A stretch of DNA of 64,000 bases from contig NZ_CP012914.1 of NCBI RefSeq assembly GCF_001315015.1, forward strand, positions 1,302,001-1,366,000. The letters run 5' to 3'. Below are positions 17,005 through 26,295 of the stretch, in pieces. The notes under the pieces are model-generated. The model made no database searches and had not been told where the DNA came from. It saw nothing but the letters and a program-made list of their open reading frames with translations. The translations under genes were made by a program, and so were the position numbers. Numbering within the stretch: position 1 is the first letter of the stretch; each line of letters starts with the position of its first letter. This stretch comes from Azospirillum brasilense (GTDB taxonomy: Bacteria > Pseudomonadota > Alphaproteobacteria > Azospirillales > Azospirillaceae).

Positions 17005-18297
17005 ATGAAGGACCGGATTCGCCATTATTGGGCATTTCTCCGCGCCAGCCTGTGGTTCGTTCCCTCTCTGATGGGCGGCGTGGCGGCGACGCTCGCGGTC
17101 GCGCTGCTCACCTGGGGGCGTGGCGCCGTGGAGAACGCCACGGATTACTGGCTCCTGTACGCCGGTGACGCCGACAACGCGCGCCAGCTTCTGTCGTCGC
17201 TGCTGACCGGCATGATCACCATGACGTCGCTGGTGGTGTCGATCACCATGGTCGTGTTGACCTTGGCCGCCGGCCAGATCGGTCCACGACTGATCCGCAA
17301 TTTCATCCAGGATTGGACGACCCAGGCGGTGCTGGGCCTCTTCCTGGCCGACATCGTCTATCTGCTGGTCGTCTTCCGAACCATCGACGGCAACCAGGCC
17401 GATCGGGTCCCCCATCTGGCGGTCAGCGTCGGAACCGGACTGACCGCCCTGTGTCTGTTCGTTCTGCTGGTCTATGTCCACAAGCTTGCCCGCTCGATCA
17501 TCTACGACAATGTGGTGCAGCGGGTCGCCGCGGATCTGCGCGACGTGACCGCAGCCCTGCTTCCCGAGCGCGGCGACGGTCCCCCGGAGATACCCCCCGA
17601 CCTGCGCGGCGATTTCGCCTGGGTGGACCTCGACCAGGACGGCTACGTCCAGGCGATCGACCTGGACGGTCTGGTCGCCACCGCCCAAAACGCCGATTCG
17701 GTGATTCGCCTTGATATCCGGCCCGGCCATTACGTCATCGGCGGCGGCGAGCATGTGGCCGTGTTTCCGGCCGGCGCCTGCACGGCGGACCTGTCGAAGG
17801 CGGTCCGCGGCGCTTTCATCGTCGGTTCGGAGCGTACCCCGACCCAGGATGTGGAGTTCGGCATCCGCCAACTGGTGGAGATGGCCACCCGCGCCCTGTC
17901 GCCGGGAATCAACGACGTGTTCACCGCCTTGGCGGTGATCGACAACCTCTCGGCCTCGATGGCCCGCATCTTCGACCGCGCGATCGAACTGGCGGTTCTG
18001 CGCGACTCCGCCGGAACGGTCCGGGTCTTGCGGGACGTGACCGGATACGACGGCTTCGTCGGCGCCGCCTTCGATCAGATCCGCCAGGCCGGGAGCGGAA
18101 ACGCCGCGGTGCTCATCCGGCTTGTCGACGCCATCATTCGGCTGGCCCCGCGCGTCCGCTTGGACGCCCAGCGGGAACCGCTGCGGGAGCAGTTGGACAT
18201 GATCCTGGCGGCGGGCGAACAGAACATCGCGATTCCCCGCGATCTTGCCATTCTTCGAGCCCGTTGGAGGCAGGCGACCGAGCGGCTGGAGCGCTGA
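17005..18297 (+). CDS. DUF2254 membrane protein
   Basis: The 430-residue protein matches the DUF2254 family. It has four membrane helices in its first half (around residues 15-35, 65-90, 110-130 and 140-160), including TSLVVSITMVVLTLAAGQIGPRL, then a soluble domain with IRPGHYVIGG, DVEFGIRQLVEMATRALSPGINDVFTA and a C-terminal helical part. The arrangement of a membrane bundle plus cytoplasmic domain looks like a channel or sensor, but the family has no proven function. The ATG at 17005 has a GGGAGCGG site. It lies 117 bp after the previous terminator and is probably transcribed alone. Confidence 0.88.
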   Translation: MKDRIRHYWAFLRASLWFVPSLMGGVAATLAVALLTWGRGAVENATDYWLLYAGDADNARQLLSSLLTGMITMTSLVVSITMVVLTLAAGQIGPRLIRNFIQDWTTQAVLGLFLADIVYLLVVFRTIDGNQADRVPHLAVSVGTGLTALCLFVLLVYVHKLARSIIYDNVVQRVAADLRDVTAALLPERGDGPPEIPPDLRGDFAWVDLDQDGYVQAIDLDGLVATAQNADSVIRLDIRPGHYVIGGGEHVAVFPAGACTADLSKAVRGAFIVGSERTPTQDVEFGIRQLVEMATRALSPGINDVFTALAVIDNLSASMARIFDRAIELAVLRDSAGTVRVLRDVTGYDGFVGAAFDQIRQAGSGNAAVLIRLVDAIIRLAPRVRLDAQREPLREQLDMILAAGEQNIAIPRDLAILRARWRQATERLER

Positions 18298-18382
18298 CGC
18301 CTGTCGGACCACGCAACCCGGTTCGGCGCGGCGGGCGCGGGTGTGGCCGCCGGGATACATCCGACATCGGAAATGTAATGGT

Positions 18383-18441
18383 GACAATAACGACATTGAC
18401 CAGCGCGATTGTATCGACATAATCGCCATTGTCTCGATTGT
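18383..18441 (+). promoter_or_regulatory. DUF1127 gene promoter with two putative operator boxes
   Basis: A -35 TTGACC (18396-18401) and -10 CATAAT (18418-18423) are 16 bp apart, 52 bp before the ATG. Box A', GACAATAACGACATTG (18383-18398), overlaps the -35 and matches the regulator's box A at 14 of 16 positions. Box B', CATTGTCTCGATTGT (18427-18441), follows the -10 and matches box B at 14 of 15. A further CGATTGT lies at 18406 in the spacer. The layout suits repression or activation by the MocR regulator at 13416. Confidence 0.6.
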
Positions 18442-18475
18442 TCGGGGCTGAATGTTTTGACGAAGGAGGTTCATC

Positions 18476-18724
18476 ATGCGCACTACGGAAGCGACCCGCT
18501 CGTCCGGATCGTCCTCGTTCACGGCCGTCTTCAAGGTCATCGCGCGCGCCCTCTCCGTCGGCATCCGCCCCGTCTGGTTCGTGATGGAGGCCGGCCTGAA
18601 CGGCTATGAACGGTGGCGGCAGCGGCAGGCGCTGATGCGGCTGGACGATCATCTGCTGAAGGACATCGGCGTGTCCCGCGCCGATGTGGACAGCGAAGTC
18701 AGCAAGCCGTTCTGGCGGGGTTGA
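18476..18724 (+). CDS. DUF1127 small basic protein
   Basis: The 82-residue protein carries the DUF1127 (YjiS-like) motif at its C-terminus: a helix with YERWRQRQALMRLDDHLLKDIGVSR, where the arginines and the DIG(V/I) turn are conserved. A hydrophobic middle segment precedes it. Short DUF1127 proteins of other alphaproteobacteria have been tied to RNA binding and to carbon and phosphate metabolism; that is family knowledge. A strong AAGGAGG precedes the ATG. It is the first gene of a run with a GNAT and a PhzF gene (4- and 9-bp gaps), and its promoter shares two boxes with the MocR regulator. Confidence 0.9.
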   Translation: MRTTEATRSSGSSSFTAVFKVIARALSVGIRPVWFVMEAGLNGYERWRQRQALMRLDDHLLKDIGVSRADVDSEVSKPFWRG

Positions 18725-18728
18725 TGCG

Positions 18729-19145
18729 ATGAGCGCCGATGCGATCCTCTATGCCGTCGAGCCCGACCTGACCGCCGACGCCTTCATCGACGTGCTTCAC
18801 CGCTCCGGGCTGGCCGAACGCCGTCCCGTGGCGGACCGCCCACGGGTGGAGGCGATGCTGCGCAACGCCGGCCTGATCGTCACCGCCCGCAACGCGGACG
18901 GAGCCTTGGTCGGAGTCGCCCGGTCCGTCACCGATTTCGCCTTCTGCTGCTATCTGTCCGACCTCGCCGTCGACCGCGCCTGTCAGGGGCGCGGCATCGG
19001 CAAGGAGCTGATGCGCCGCACCCGCGCCGCGGTGGGGGAGGGCGTGACCTGCCTTCTCCTGTCCGCGCCCAAGGCGATCACCTTCTACGAGGCGGCGGGG
19101 ATGGAGCGGCACGCCCAGGCGTTCCTGTTCACCGAAAAACCCTAA
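18729..19145 (+). CDS. GNAT family N-acetyltransferase
   Basis: The 138-residue protein has the GNAT fold. The acetyl-CoA motif A reads LAVDRACQGRGIGKELM, with the Q/RxxGxG/A pattern, after a beta strand CCYLSDLAV, and the C-terminal part ITFYEAAGMERHAQAF is motif B. The family moves an acetyl group from acetyl-CoA to an amine. The substrate is unknown. The ATG lies 4 bp after the DUF1127 stop and the gene is 9 bp from phzF, so all three should be co-transcribed. Small substrates such as amino acids or antibiotics are possible, but nothing here decides. Confidence 0.88.
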   Translation: MSADAILYAVEPDLTADAFIDVLHRSGLAERRPVADRPRVEAMLRNAGLIVTARNADGALVGVARSVTDFAFCCYLSDLAVDRACQGRGIGKELMRRTRAAVGEGVTCLLLSAPKAITFYEAAGMERHAQAFLFTEKP

Positions 19146-19154
19146 GGAGGCACC

Positions 19155-19949
19155 GTGCGCCTTCCCCTGTATCAGGTCGATGCCTTCGCGGACGCGGTGT
19201 TCGCGGGCAACCCGGCGGCGGTCGTGCCGCTGGAGGACTGGCTTCCCGACGCGACTCTCCAGGCCATCGCGGCGGAAAACAACCTGGCGGAAACCGCCTT
19301 CCTCGTCCGCCGCGGTGACGGTTACGAGATCCGCTGGTTCACCCCGACGGTCGAGGTGGACCTGTGCGGTCACGCCACGCTGGCCTCGGCCTTCGTCATC
19401 GCGACGATGCTGGAGTGGGGCTGCCCGCGCATCGACTTCGCCACCCGGGAAGCCGGAACCCTCAGCGTCACCCGCGACGGCGACCTTTACACGCTGGATT
19501 TCCCCAGCCGTCCGCCGGAACCGCTGGCCGGGCCGCCGGCCGGCCTGCTCGACGCGCTGGGCGGACCGCCGCCGACGGCGCTGCTCAAGGCGCGCGACCT
19601 CGTGGTCGTCTATGACGACGAGGCGACGGTGCGCGGCTTGACCCCCGACATGAGCGCCCTGGCCCGGCTGGAGGATTTCTACGCGGTCATCGTGACGGCG
19701 CCGGGCAGCGGTGGCGTGGACTTCGTCTCCCGCTTCTTCGCGCCGGCCCAGGGGATTCCCGAAGACCCGGTGACCGGCTCCGCCCATTGCACGCTGATCC
19801 CCTATTGGGCGCGGCGGCTGGGCAAGGAGCGGCTGAAGGCCCGGCAGGTCTCGGCCCGCGGCGGTTCCCTGTCCTGCGAGCTGGTGGGCGACCGTGTGAA
19901 GATCGCCGGGAAAGCGGTTCTCTATATGGATGGCGCCGTCTACATTTAG
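19155..19949 (+). CDS. PhzF family isomerase/epimerase-like protein
   Basis: The 264-residue protein belongs to the PhzF family of duplicated hot-dog-like folds. The start region has VDAFADAVFAGNPAAVVPL, the catalytic glutamate sits in NNLAETAFLV, and the C-terminal half has DPVTGSAHCTLIPYWA, all family signatures. PhzF in phenazine synthesis isomerises a dihydro-hydroxyanthranilate, but most members, including this one with no phenazine genes nearby, have unknown substrates. The start is the GTG at 19155 after an AAGGAGG. The MaoC gene follows 42 bp later. Association with an acetyltransferase and a PLP-type regulator suggests an amino-acid-like substrate; this is inference. Confidence 0.9.
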   Translation: MRLPLYQVDAFADAVFAGNPAAVVPLEDWLPDATLQAIAAENNLAETAFLVRRGDGYEIRWFTPTVEVDLCGHATLASAFVIATMLEWGCPRIDFATREAGTLSVTRDGDLYTLDFPSRPPEPLAGPPAGLLDALGGPPPTALLKARDLVVVYDDEATVRGLTPDMSALARLEDFYAVIVTAPGSGGVDFVSRFFAPAQGIPEDPVTGSAHCTLIPYWARRLGKERLKARQVSARGGSLSCELVGDRVKIAGKAVLYMDGAVYI

Positions 19950-19991
19950 CCCCGTCCATACGAGGACCAATGGAACGGGAGGGCAGCGGGC

Positions 19992-20447
19992 ATGGCGGGG
20001 CGCTATTTCGAGGATTTCCGCGTCGGTGACGTGATCGACACCGAGGGGGCGACGGTCACCGACAGCCAGATCATGGATTTCGCCCAGCGCTTCGACCCGC
20101 AACCCTTCCACATGGACGCGGTGGCCGCCGCGGAGGGGCCGTTCGGCGGGCTGATCGCCAGCGGCTTCCACACCCTGTCCCTGACCTTCCGGCTGTTCCG
20201 CGACACCGGGGCCATCACCGGCACCAGCCTGGGCGGTTCGGGCGGCGACGAGTTGCGCTGGCTGCGCCCGGTGCGGCCCGGCGACACGCTGCGCGTCCGG
20301 GTCGAGGTGGTGGAGGCCATCCCGTCCCGCCGCGGCGACCGCGGCACGGTCCGGCTGGCCTACACCACGCTGAACCAGCACGGCGAGGCGGTGATGACCA
20401 TCACCTTGAACCACATCGTGGCGACCCGCAGCATTCCGGCGGAGTAG
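19992..20447 (+). CDS. MaoC family hot-dog dehydratase
   Basis: The 151-residue protein has the MaoC-like hot-dog fold. The start is RYFEDFRVGDVIDTEGATVTD, followed by the hydratase segment FAQRFDPQPFHMD with the aspartate and histidine of the active site, then GLIASGFHTLSLTFRLF. Members hydrate enoyl-CoA esters or dehydrate hydroxyacyl-CoA; this short single-domain form acts as a dimer. The ATG at 19992 has a GGGAGGG upstream. It follows the PhzF gene by 42 bp and could be part of the same transcript, though its function seems separate. Confidence 0.9.
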   Translation: MAGRYFEDFRVGDVIDTEGATVTDSQIMDFAQRFDPQPFHMDAVAAAEGPFGGLIASGFHTLSLTFRLFRDTGAITGTSLGGSGGDELRWLRPVRPGDTLRVRVEVVEAIPSRRGDRGTVRLAYTTLNQHGEAVMTITLNHIVATRSIPAE

Positions 20448-20537
20448 CAAACACCGACGGCCTGTTCCGTCGCGCGTCTTGATCCGCAGGCCCGGCCCCT
20501 GTATAGCCTCGCCCCTTCCATCACGGCGGGGGTTCCC

Positions 20538-21818
20538 ATGACGGCTTGCGGCCTCGATTTCGGCACGTCCAACACGACGCTCGGCGTGCGGATGGCGGCG
20601 GGCGCCGACACGGGAGGGGGGGCTTACGGCCTGCTTGCCCTCGACGGCACACGGACGACCCTGCCCAGCGCCGTCTTCTTCGATTTCGAAGCCGACGCGG
20701 TGACGGTCGGGCAGGCGGCCATCGACGCCTATGCGTCGGGCGTCGAGGGGCGTTTGATGCGTTCCATCAAGTCGATGCTGGGCACCGACCTGATCGACGC
20801 CGACACCGCGCTGCGCAAGGGACGCATCACCTTCCGCGCGGTCATCGCCACCTTTCTGGCGGCGGTCAAGGAACGGGCGGAGACCGCGCTCGGCGGAGAG
20901 CTGACCGACGTGGTGCTCGGGCGCCCGGTGCATTTCGTCGACGGCGACCCGGCGGGCGACGCCGCGGCGGAGGAAGTGCTGGGCGAGATCGCCCGCTCGG
21001 TCGGATTCCGCCACATCTCCTTCCAATATGAGCCGATCGCCGCCGCGCTCGACTACGAGCAGCAGGTGGAGCGCGAGGAGCTGGCGCTGATCGCCGATAT
21101 CGGCGGCGGTACGTCGGACTTCTCCATCGTCCGCATCGGGCCGGAGCGGCGCGGGCGGGCCGACCGCAGCGCCGACATCCTGGCCAATGACGGCATCCGG
21201 GTCGGCGGCACCGATTTCGACCGTGACCTGTCGCTGGCGACGGCCATGCCGCTGCTGGGCCACGGCAGCGCCATGAAGCGCCCCGGTCTGCTGGCCCCCA
21301 AGCATCTGTTCTTCGATCTGGCGACCTGGTCGAAGATCAACTTCCTCTACACCGCCAAGGCGATGGCCGACCTTGAGCGCCTGAAGCGCGATTCCGCGAC
21401 TCCGGACCGCATTGAGCGGCTGATCGGCGTGGTCGAGCACCGGCTGGGCCATGCCCTGGCCATGGCGGTGGAGCGCACCAAGATCGCCCTGTCCGACGGG
21501 CCGGAGGCCGGCCTGCTGCTGGATTGGGGCGGTGGCGGCATGACGCGCCCGGTATCGGTGGGCGAGTTGAACGAGGCGACGGCGATCCTGGCCGGCCGCA
21601 TCGGCGGGCGGGTGCGCGCCTGTCTGGCCGAGGCCGGCACGCTGCCGGCGGAGATCGACGCGGTGTTCCTGACCGGCGGCTCCACGCTGCTGCCGCAGGT
21701 GCGGGCGGCCATCCTGGCCGAGCTGCCCGGCGCCCGTGTGGTGGAGGGCAACATCTTCGGCTCGGTCGGCACCGGCCTGACCATCGAGGCAGCGCGGCGC
21801 TTCGGCGGCACCGCCTGA
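20538..21818 (+). CDS. Hsp70-family ATPase, YegD-like
   Basis: The 426-residue protein is an Hsp70-superfamily ATPase of the YegD type, with the actin-like nucleotide-binding domain but no substrate-binding domain. It begins LDFGTSNTTLGV (phosphate 1), has IADIGGGTSDFSIV (phosphate 2) and near the end LTGGSTLLPQVR (adenosine), so it should bind ATP. Length is about 200 residues below DnaK and close to YegD. The substrate and partners are unknown. A promoter-like TATAGC lies at about 20502. The gene ends 156 bp before the stop of glnA on the opposite strand, with a bidirectional terminator between. Confidence 0.9.
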   Translation: MTACGLDFGTSNTTLGVRMAAGADTGGGAYGLLALDGTRTTLPSAVFFDFEADAVTVGQAAIDAYASGVEGRLMRSIKSMLGTDLIDADTALRKGRITFRAVIATFLAAVKERAETALGGELTDVVLGRPVHFVDGDPAGDAAAEEVLGEIARSVGFRHISFQYEPIAAALDYEQQVEREELALIADIGGGTSDFSIVRIGPERRGRADRSADILANDGIRVGGTDFDRDLSLATAMPLLGHGSAMKRPGLLAPKHLFFDLATWSKINFLYTAKAMADLERLKRDSATPDRIERLIGVVEHRLGHALAMAVERTKIALSDGPEAGLLLDWGGGGMTRPVSVGELNEATAILAGRIGGRVRACLAEAGTLPAEIDAVFLTGGSTLLPQVRAAILAELPGARVVEGNIFGSVGTGLTIEAARRFGGTA

Positions 21819-21842
21819 GGCATCTCTTCACGTCCTGGACAC

Positions 21843-21880
21843 AAAAAAGCCCACCGACGGTGTCGCCGGTGGGCTTTTTT
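21843..21880. terminator. bidirectional rho-independent terminator
   Basis: A 14-bp inverted repeat, AAAAAAGCCCACCG at 21843-21856 and its complement at 21867-21880, gives a hairpin with an A-run on one side and a T-run on the other. It serves the Hsp70-like gene on the plus strand and glnA on the minus strand, which converge here. Confidence 0.95.
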
Positions 21881-21974
21881 TGTGCTCTGCTCCGCGGTCC
21901 GGCCCTCCGGTGGTGCCCGCCGCGCCGCGAGGGCGGGGCGGACACCGGAATCCGGTGGACCGAAGTCCGATGGA

Positions 21975-23384
21975 TCAGACCGAGTAGTACATCTTGTACT
22001 CGATCGGGTGCGGCATGGTCTCGAAGGCCAGCAGCTCCTCGGTGCGCAGGTCGATGTAGGACTCGATCATGTCCTTGGTGAACACGTCGCCCTTCTGCAG
22101 GAAGGCGCTGTCGGCCTTCAGGCTGTCCAGGGCCTCGCGCAGCGAGCCGCAAACCGTCGGAACCTTGGCCAGCTCTTCGGCCGGCAGGTCGTACAGGTTC
22201 TTGTCCATCGCCTCGCCCGGATGGATCTTGTTCTGGATGCCGTCCAGACCGGCCATCAGCAGGGCGGCGAAGGCCAGGTACGGGTTGGCCGACGGGTCCG
22301 GGAAGCGGACCTCGACGCGCTTGCCCTTCGGCGAGGCGACGTACGGGATGCGGCAGGAGGCCGAACGGTTGCGGGCCGAGTAGGCCAGCAGAACCGGAGC
22401 CTCGTAGCCCGGGACCAGACGCTTGTACGAGTTGGTCGTCGGGTTGGTGAAGGCGTTCAGCGCCTTGGCGTGCTTGATGATGCCGCCGATGTAGTACAGC
22501 GCCAGTTCCGACAGGTCGGCGTACTGGTTGCCGGCGAACAGCGGCTGGCCTTCCTTCCAGATCGACTGGTGCATGTGCATGCCCGAGCCGTTGTCGCCGA
22601 AGACGGGCTTCGGCATGAAGGTCGCGGTCTTGCCGTAGGCGTGGGCGACATTGTGCACGACGTACTTGTAGTACTGCATGTTGTCGCCGGTGCGGACCAG
22701 CGTGTCGAACTTGATGCCCAGCTCATGCTGCGAAGCGGCCACCTCGTGGTGGTGCTTCTCGACCGGCACGCCCATCTCGGCGAGCACGCTCAGCATCTCG
22801 GCGCGCAGGTCCGAGCCGCTGTCGACCGGAGCGACCGGGAAGTAGCCGCCCTTGACGCCCGGGCGGTGGCCCAGGTTGCCGTCCTCATAGTCCTTGTCCG
22901 AGGTGTACGGGCCTTCCTCCGAGTCGAACTCGTAGGACACCTTGTTCATCTCGACCTTGAACTTGACGTCGTCGAAGACGAAGAACTCGGCTTCCGGGCC
23001 GAAGTAGGCGGTGTCGCCGATGCCGGCCGACGCCATGTACTTCTCGGCGGCCTTCGCGATACCGCGCGGGCAGCGGGCGTAGGGCTGGCCGGTCGACGGC
23101 TCGTACACGTCGCAGAGGATGTTCAGCGTCGGCTGGGCCGAGAACGGGTCCATGACGGCGGTGGTCGGGTCGAGCTGGAGGATCATGTCCGACTCGTTGA
23201 TCGCCTTCCAACCGGCGATCGAGGAGCCGTCGAACATGATGCCGTCTTCAAACACGTCCTCGTCGATGGTCGAGACGTGCTGAGCGGTGTGGTGCAGCTT
23301 GCCGCGCGGGTCGGTGAAGCGGAGGTCCACGTACTTGACGTCGTGTTCCTTGATCAGGTCGAAGACCTTGCTGATGTCGGACAT
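21975..23384 (-). CDS. glnA: glutamine synthetase, type I
   Basis: GlnA makes glutamine from glutamate, ammonia and ATP and is the key enzyme of nitrogen assimilation. The 469 residues match type I beta enzymes. Visible motifs are [11 protein letters not shown], the ATP/glutamate region [12 protein letters not shown], the PGYEAPV block, NRSASCRIP, and the adenylylation loop NLYDLP with the target tyrosine at residue 398, so GlnE-type control is expected. Transcription runs leftward and the gene follows glnB by 272 bp. In Azospirillum the two are known to be co-transcribed and glnA also has its own promoter; I saw no clear sigma-54 element in the gap. Confidence 0.98.
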   Translation of the reverse strand: MSDISKVFDLIKEHDVKYVDLRFTDPRGKLHHTAQHVSTIDEDVFEDGIMFDGSSIAGWKAINESDMILQLDPTTAVMDPFSAQPTLNILCDVYEPSTGQPYARCPRGIAKAAEKYMASAGIGDTAYFGPEAEFFVFDDVKFKVEMNKVSYEFDSEEGPYTSDKDYEDGNLGHRPGVKGGYFPVAPVDSGSDLRAEMLSVLAEMGVPVEKHHHEVAASQHELGIKFDTLVRTGDNMQYYKYVVHNVAHAYGKTATFMPKPVFGDNGSGMHMHQSIWKEGQPLFAGNQYADLSELALYYIGGIIKHAKALNAFTNPTTNSYKRLVPGYEAPVLLAYSARNRSASCRIPYVASPKGKRVEVRFPDPSANPYLAFAALLMAGLDGIQNKIHPGEAMDKNLYDLPAEELAKVPTVCGSLREALDSLKADSAFLQKGDVFTKDMIESYIDLRTEELLAFETMPHPIEYKMYYSV

Positions 23385-23656
23385 ATCTCTTTTTCCACGC
23401 TTAAGAGGTTTGGGTCCCGCTGCGTCAAACCGACCAAGGGGCGGGTGACGGCGCTCGCGGCGGACGTTATGTCATGCCTTTCCCAAGCACACAACGTGAC
23501 AGCACAAAAAGTCGCGCCCGGATGGGCATCCACGCACGGATCGTTCCGCTCGCGGTTGCGACGGTCTGCGTCGGCCCGATCGGAGTCGGCCGGCTCTGCG
23601 TCGGTTGTGGGCGGGGCTGGTTCATGGTGGCCGGTGGTCGGGTTCTCGGGACGCGA

Positions 23657-24448
<792 letters not shown>

Positions 24449-24516
24449 TCACGCCGGCGTTGCATCGGTCGGGGCGACGGGTCGGGTGTTTGCGGACGAA
24501 TCTTTTCGTCCCCGGT

Positions 24517-24593
24517 GGCGGTGGTAGCTCAGTTGGTAGAGCTCTCGGTTGTGGTCCGAGCGGTCGTGGGTTCGAGTCCCATCCATCGCCCCA
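24517..24593 (+). tRNA. tRNA-His (GTG), copy 2
   Basis: This copy is identical over the whole 77 bases to the one at 24333, with encoded CCA at 24591-24593. The identity extends into the flanks: 89 bp (24510-24598) repeats 24326-24414 exactly, so it is a recent tandem duplication. About 107 bp of unrelated spacer separates the genes. Confidence 0.96.
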
Positions 24594-24722
24594 GTCCTTT
24601 CTTCCAATTCCTGTGCCAATCAGGCCAGTCCTTTCATTCCCCCTGTGCCCGGCTATGCTGCGGCCGTCGCGGTGCTTATTGTGCCGGGTGACGGTGATGC
24701 GGGATTGCGGCGGGTGGAGGCG

Positions 24723-26189
24723 ATGGACGAACTGCTTTCCGTGGCGGAGATGTACCGTGCCGACGCGCTGACCATGGCGGGCGGCGTGCCGGGGCCTGTG
24801 CTGATGGAAGCGGCGGGGGCCGCGGTGGTGCGCGCGGTCTGCGAGCGCTGGGCGCCGCACCCGACCGTCGTCCTGTGCGGTCCGGGCAACAATGGCGGAG
24901 ATGGCTTCGTCATCGCGCGCCTTCTTCTCGAAGCGGGCTGGCCGGTGCGGCTGGCCCTGCTGGGGTCCCGCTCCGCCCTGCGCGGCGACGCGGCGGTGGC
25001 GGCCGGTCACTGGACCGGGCCGGTGGAGGCCGCCGACCCCTGGCTGCTGGAGGGCAACCCCCTGGTCATCGACGCGCTGTTCGGGGCCGGGCTGGCCCGT
25101 CCGCTCGACGGCATGGCCAAGGAGGTCGTCGAGGCGATGGCGGGGCGCACCGTCGTCGCCGTGGACGTGCCCAGTGGTCTGCACGGCGACAGCGGTCAAG
25201 TGATGGGGGTGGCCCCGCAGGCGGCGCTGACCGTCACCTTCTTCCGCCGCAAGCCCGGCCATCTGCTGCTGCCGGGCCGCGCCCTGTGCGGCGAGGTTGT
25301 GGTCGCCGACATCGGCATTCCCGACACCGTGCTGGACGCCATCGCGCCGCAAACCCTGGTGAACGGCCCGGAGTTGTGGCGGCAGTGCTTTCCCTGGCCA
25401 CGGCTCGACGCTCACAAATACGCGCGGGGGCATGCGGTGGTGCTCGGCGGGGCGCGGATGACCGGTGCGGCGCGCTTGTCGGCGCGCGGTGCCCTGCGCG
25501 CGGGGGCGGGGCTGGTCACGGTGGCCTGTCCGCCCGACTCGGTGCCGATCTACGCCGCCGGCTCGCCCAGCCTGATCGTGGCTGACGTGGCGGACGGCGC
25601 CGCCTTCGAGGCGCTGCTGGCGGACCCACGCAAGAACGCGGCGCTGCTGGGGCCGGGCGCCGGCGTCGGTGCGGACACGCGGAGCCATGTGGTCGCGGCT
25701 CTTGGCGCCGGAAAGGCGTGCGTGCTCGACGCCGATGCGCTGACCAGCTTCGCCGAATCGCCATCCGCTCTGCTCGACCGGCTGAACGGGCGCTGCCTGC
25801 TGACCCCGCACGAGGGCGAGTTCGCGCGGATCTTCCCGGACATCGCGGTCCAGGACGTTGGCAAACTGGCGCGCGCCCGCGCCGCGGCGGCGCGCTGCGG
25901 CGCGGTCGTCCTTCTGAAGGGCGCCGACACGGTGGTCGCGGCGCCGGACGGACGGGCCGTCGTCAACGCCAACGCTCCGGCGGATCTGGCGACCGCCGGG
26001 TCGGGAGACGTGCTGGCGGGCATGGCGCTCGGGCTGATCGCTCAAGGAATGAACACGTTCGACGCCGCCTGCGCCGCGGTCTGGCTGCATGGCGCGGCGG
26101 CAACCGCGTTCGGGCCGGGTCTGATCGCCGAGGATTTGCCGGATGCGCTGCCGGGGGTGCTGAAGCGGCTCAAGGCGGGGGCGCGCTGA
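24723..26189 (+). CDS. nnr: bifunctional NAD(P)H-hydrate epimerase / ADP-dependent dehydratase
   Basis: The 488-residue protein repairs hydrated NADH and NADPH. The N-terminal YjeF_N part (about residues 1-210) is the epimerase, with CGPGNNGGDGFVIARLL and DALFGAGL and VDVPSGL. The C-terminal ribokinase-like part is the ADP-dependent dehydratase, with HKYARGHAVVLGG, LGPGAGVG, LTPHEGEFARIF and the catalytic NAPADLATAGSGDVLAG. This fusion is standard in bacteria. The ATG at 24723 gives a normal N-terminus, MDELLSVAEMYRAD. In Azospirillum-type genomes it often sits near glnB. It is followed by malonyl-CoA decarboxylase after 106 bp. Confidence 0.95.
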   Translation: MDELLSVAEMYRADALTMAGGVPGPVLMEAAGAAVVRAVCERWAPHPTVVLCGPGNNGGDGFVIARLLLEAGWPVRLALLGSRSALRGDAAVAAGHWTGPVEAADPWLLEGNPLVIDALFGAGLARPLDGMAKEVVEAMAGRTVVAVDVPSGLHGDSGQVMGVAPQAALTVTFFRRKPGHLLLPGRALCGEVVVADIGIPDTVLDAIAPQTLVNGPELWRQCFPWPRLDAHKYARGHAVVLGGARMTGAARLSARGALRAGAGLVTVACPPDSVPIYAAGSPSLIVADVADGAAFEALLADPRKNAALLGPGAGVGADTRSHVVAALGAGKACVLDADALTSFAESPSALLDRLNGRCLLTPHEGEFARIFPDIAVQDVGKLARARAAAARCGAVVLLKGADTVVAAPDGRAVVNANAPADLATAGSGDVLAGMALGLIAQGMNTFDAACAAVWLHGAAATAFGPGLIAEDLPDALPGVLKRLKAGAR

Positions 26190-26295
26190 CCCTGTTCGCC
26201 CAAGGCATACATACGCCTGGACAGGGAGGCTTACTCTTAAGGCCGGGCTCAAGCTATGGCTTGCCGAGAGCGCCCCCGCACGCCAGACTCTGGGT

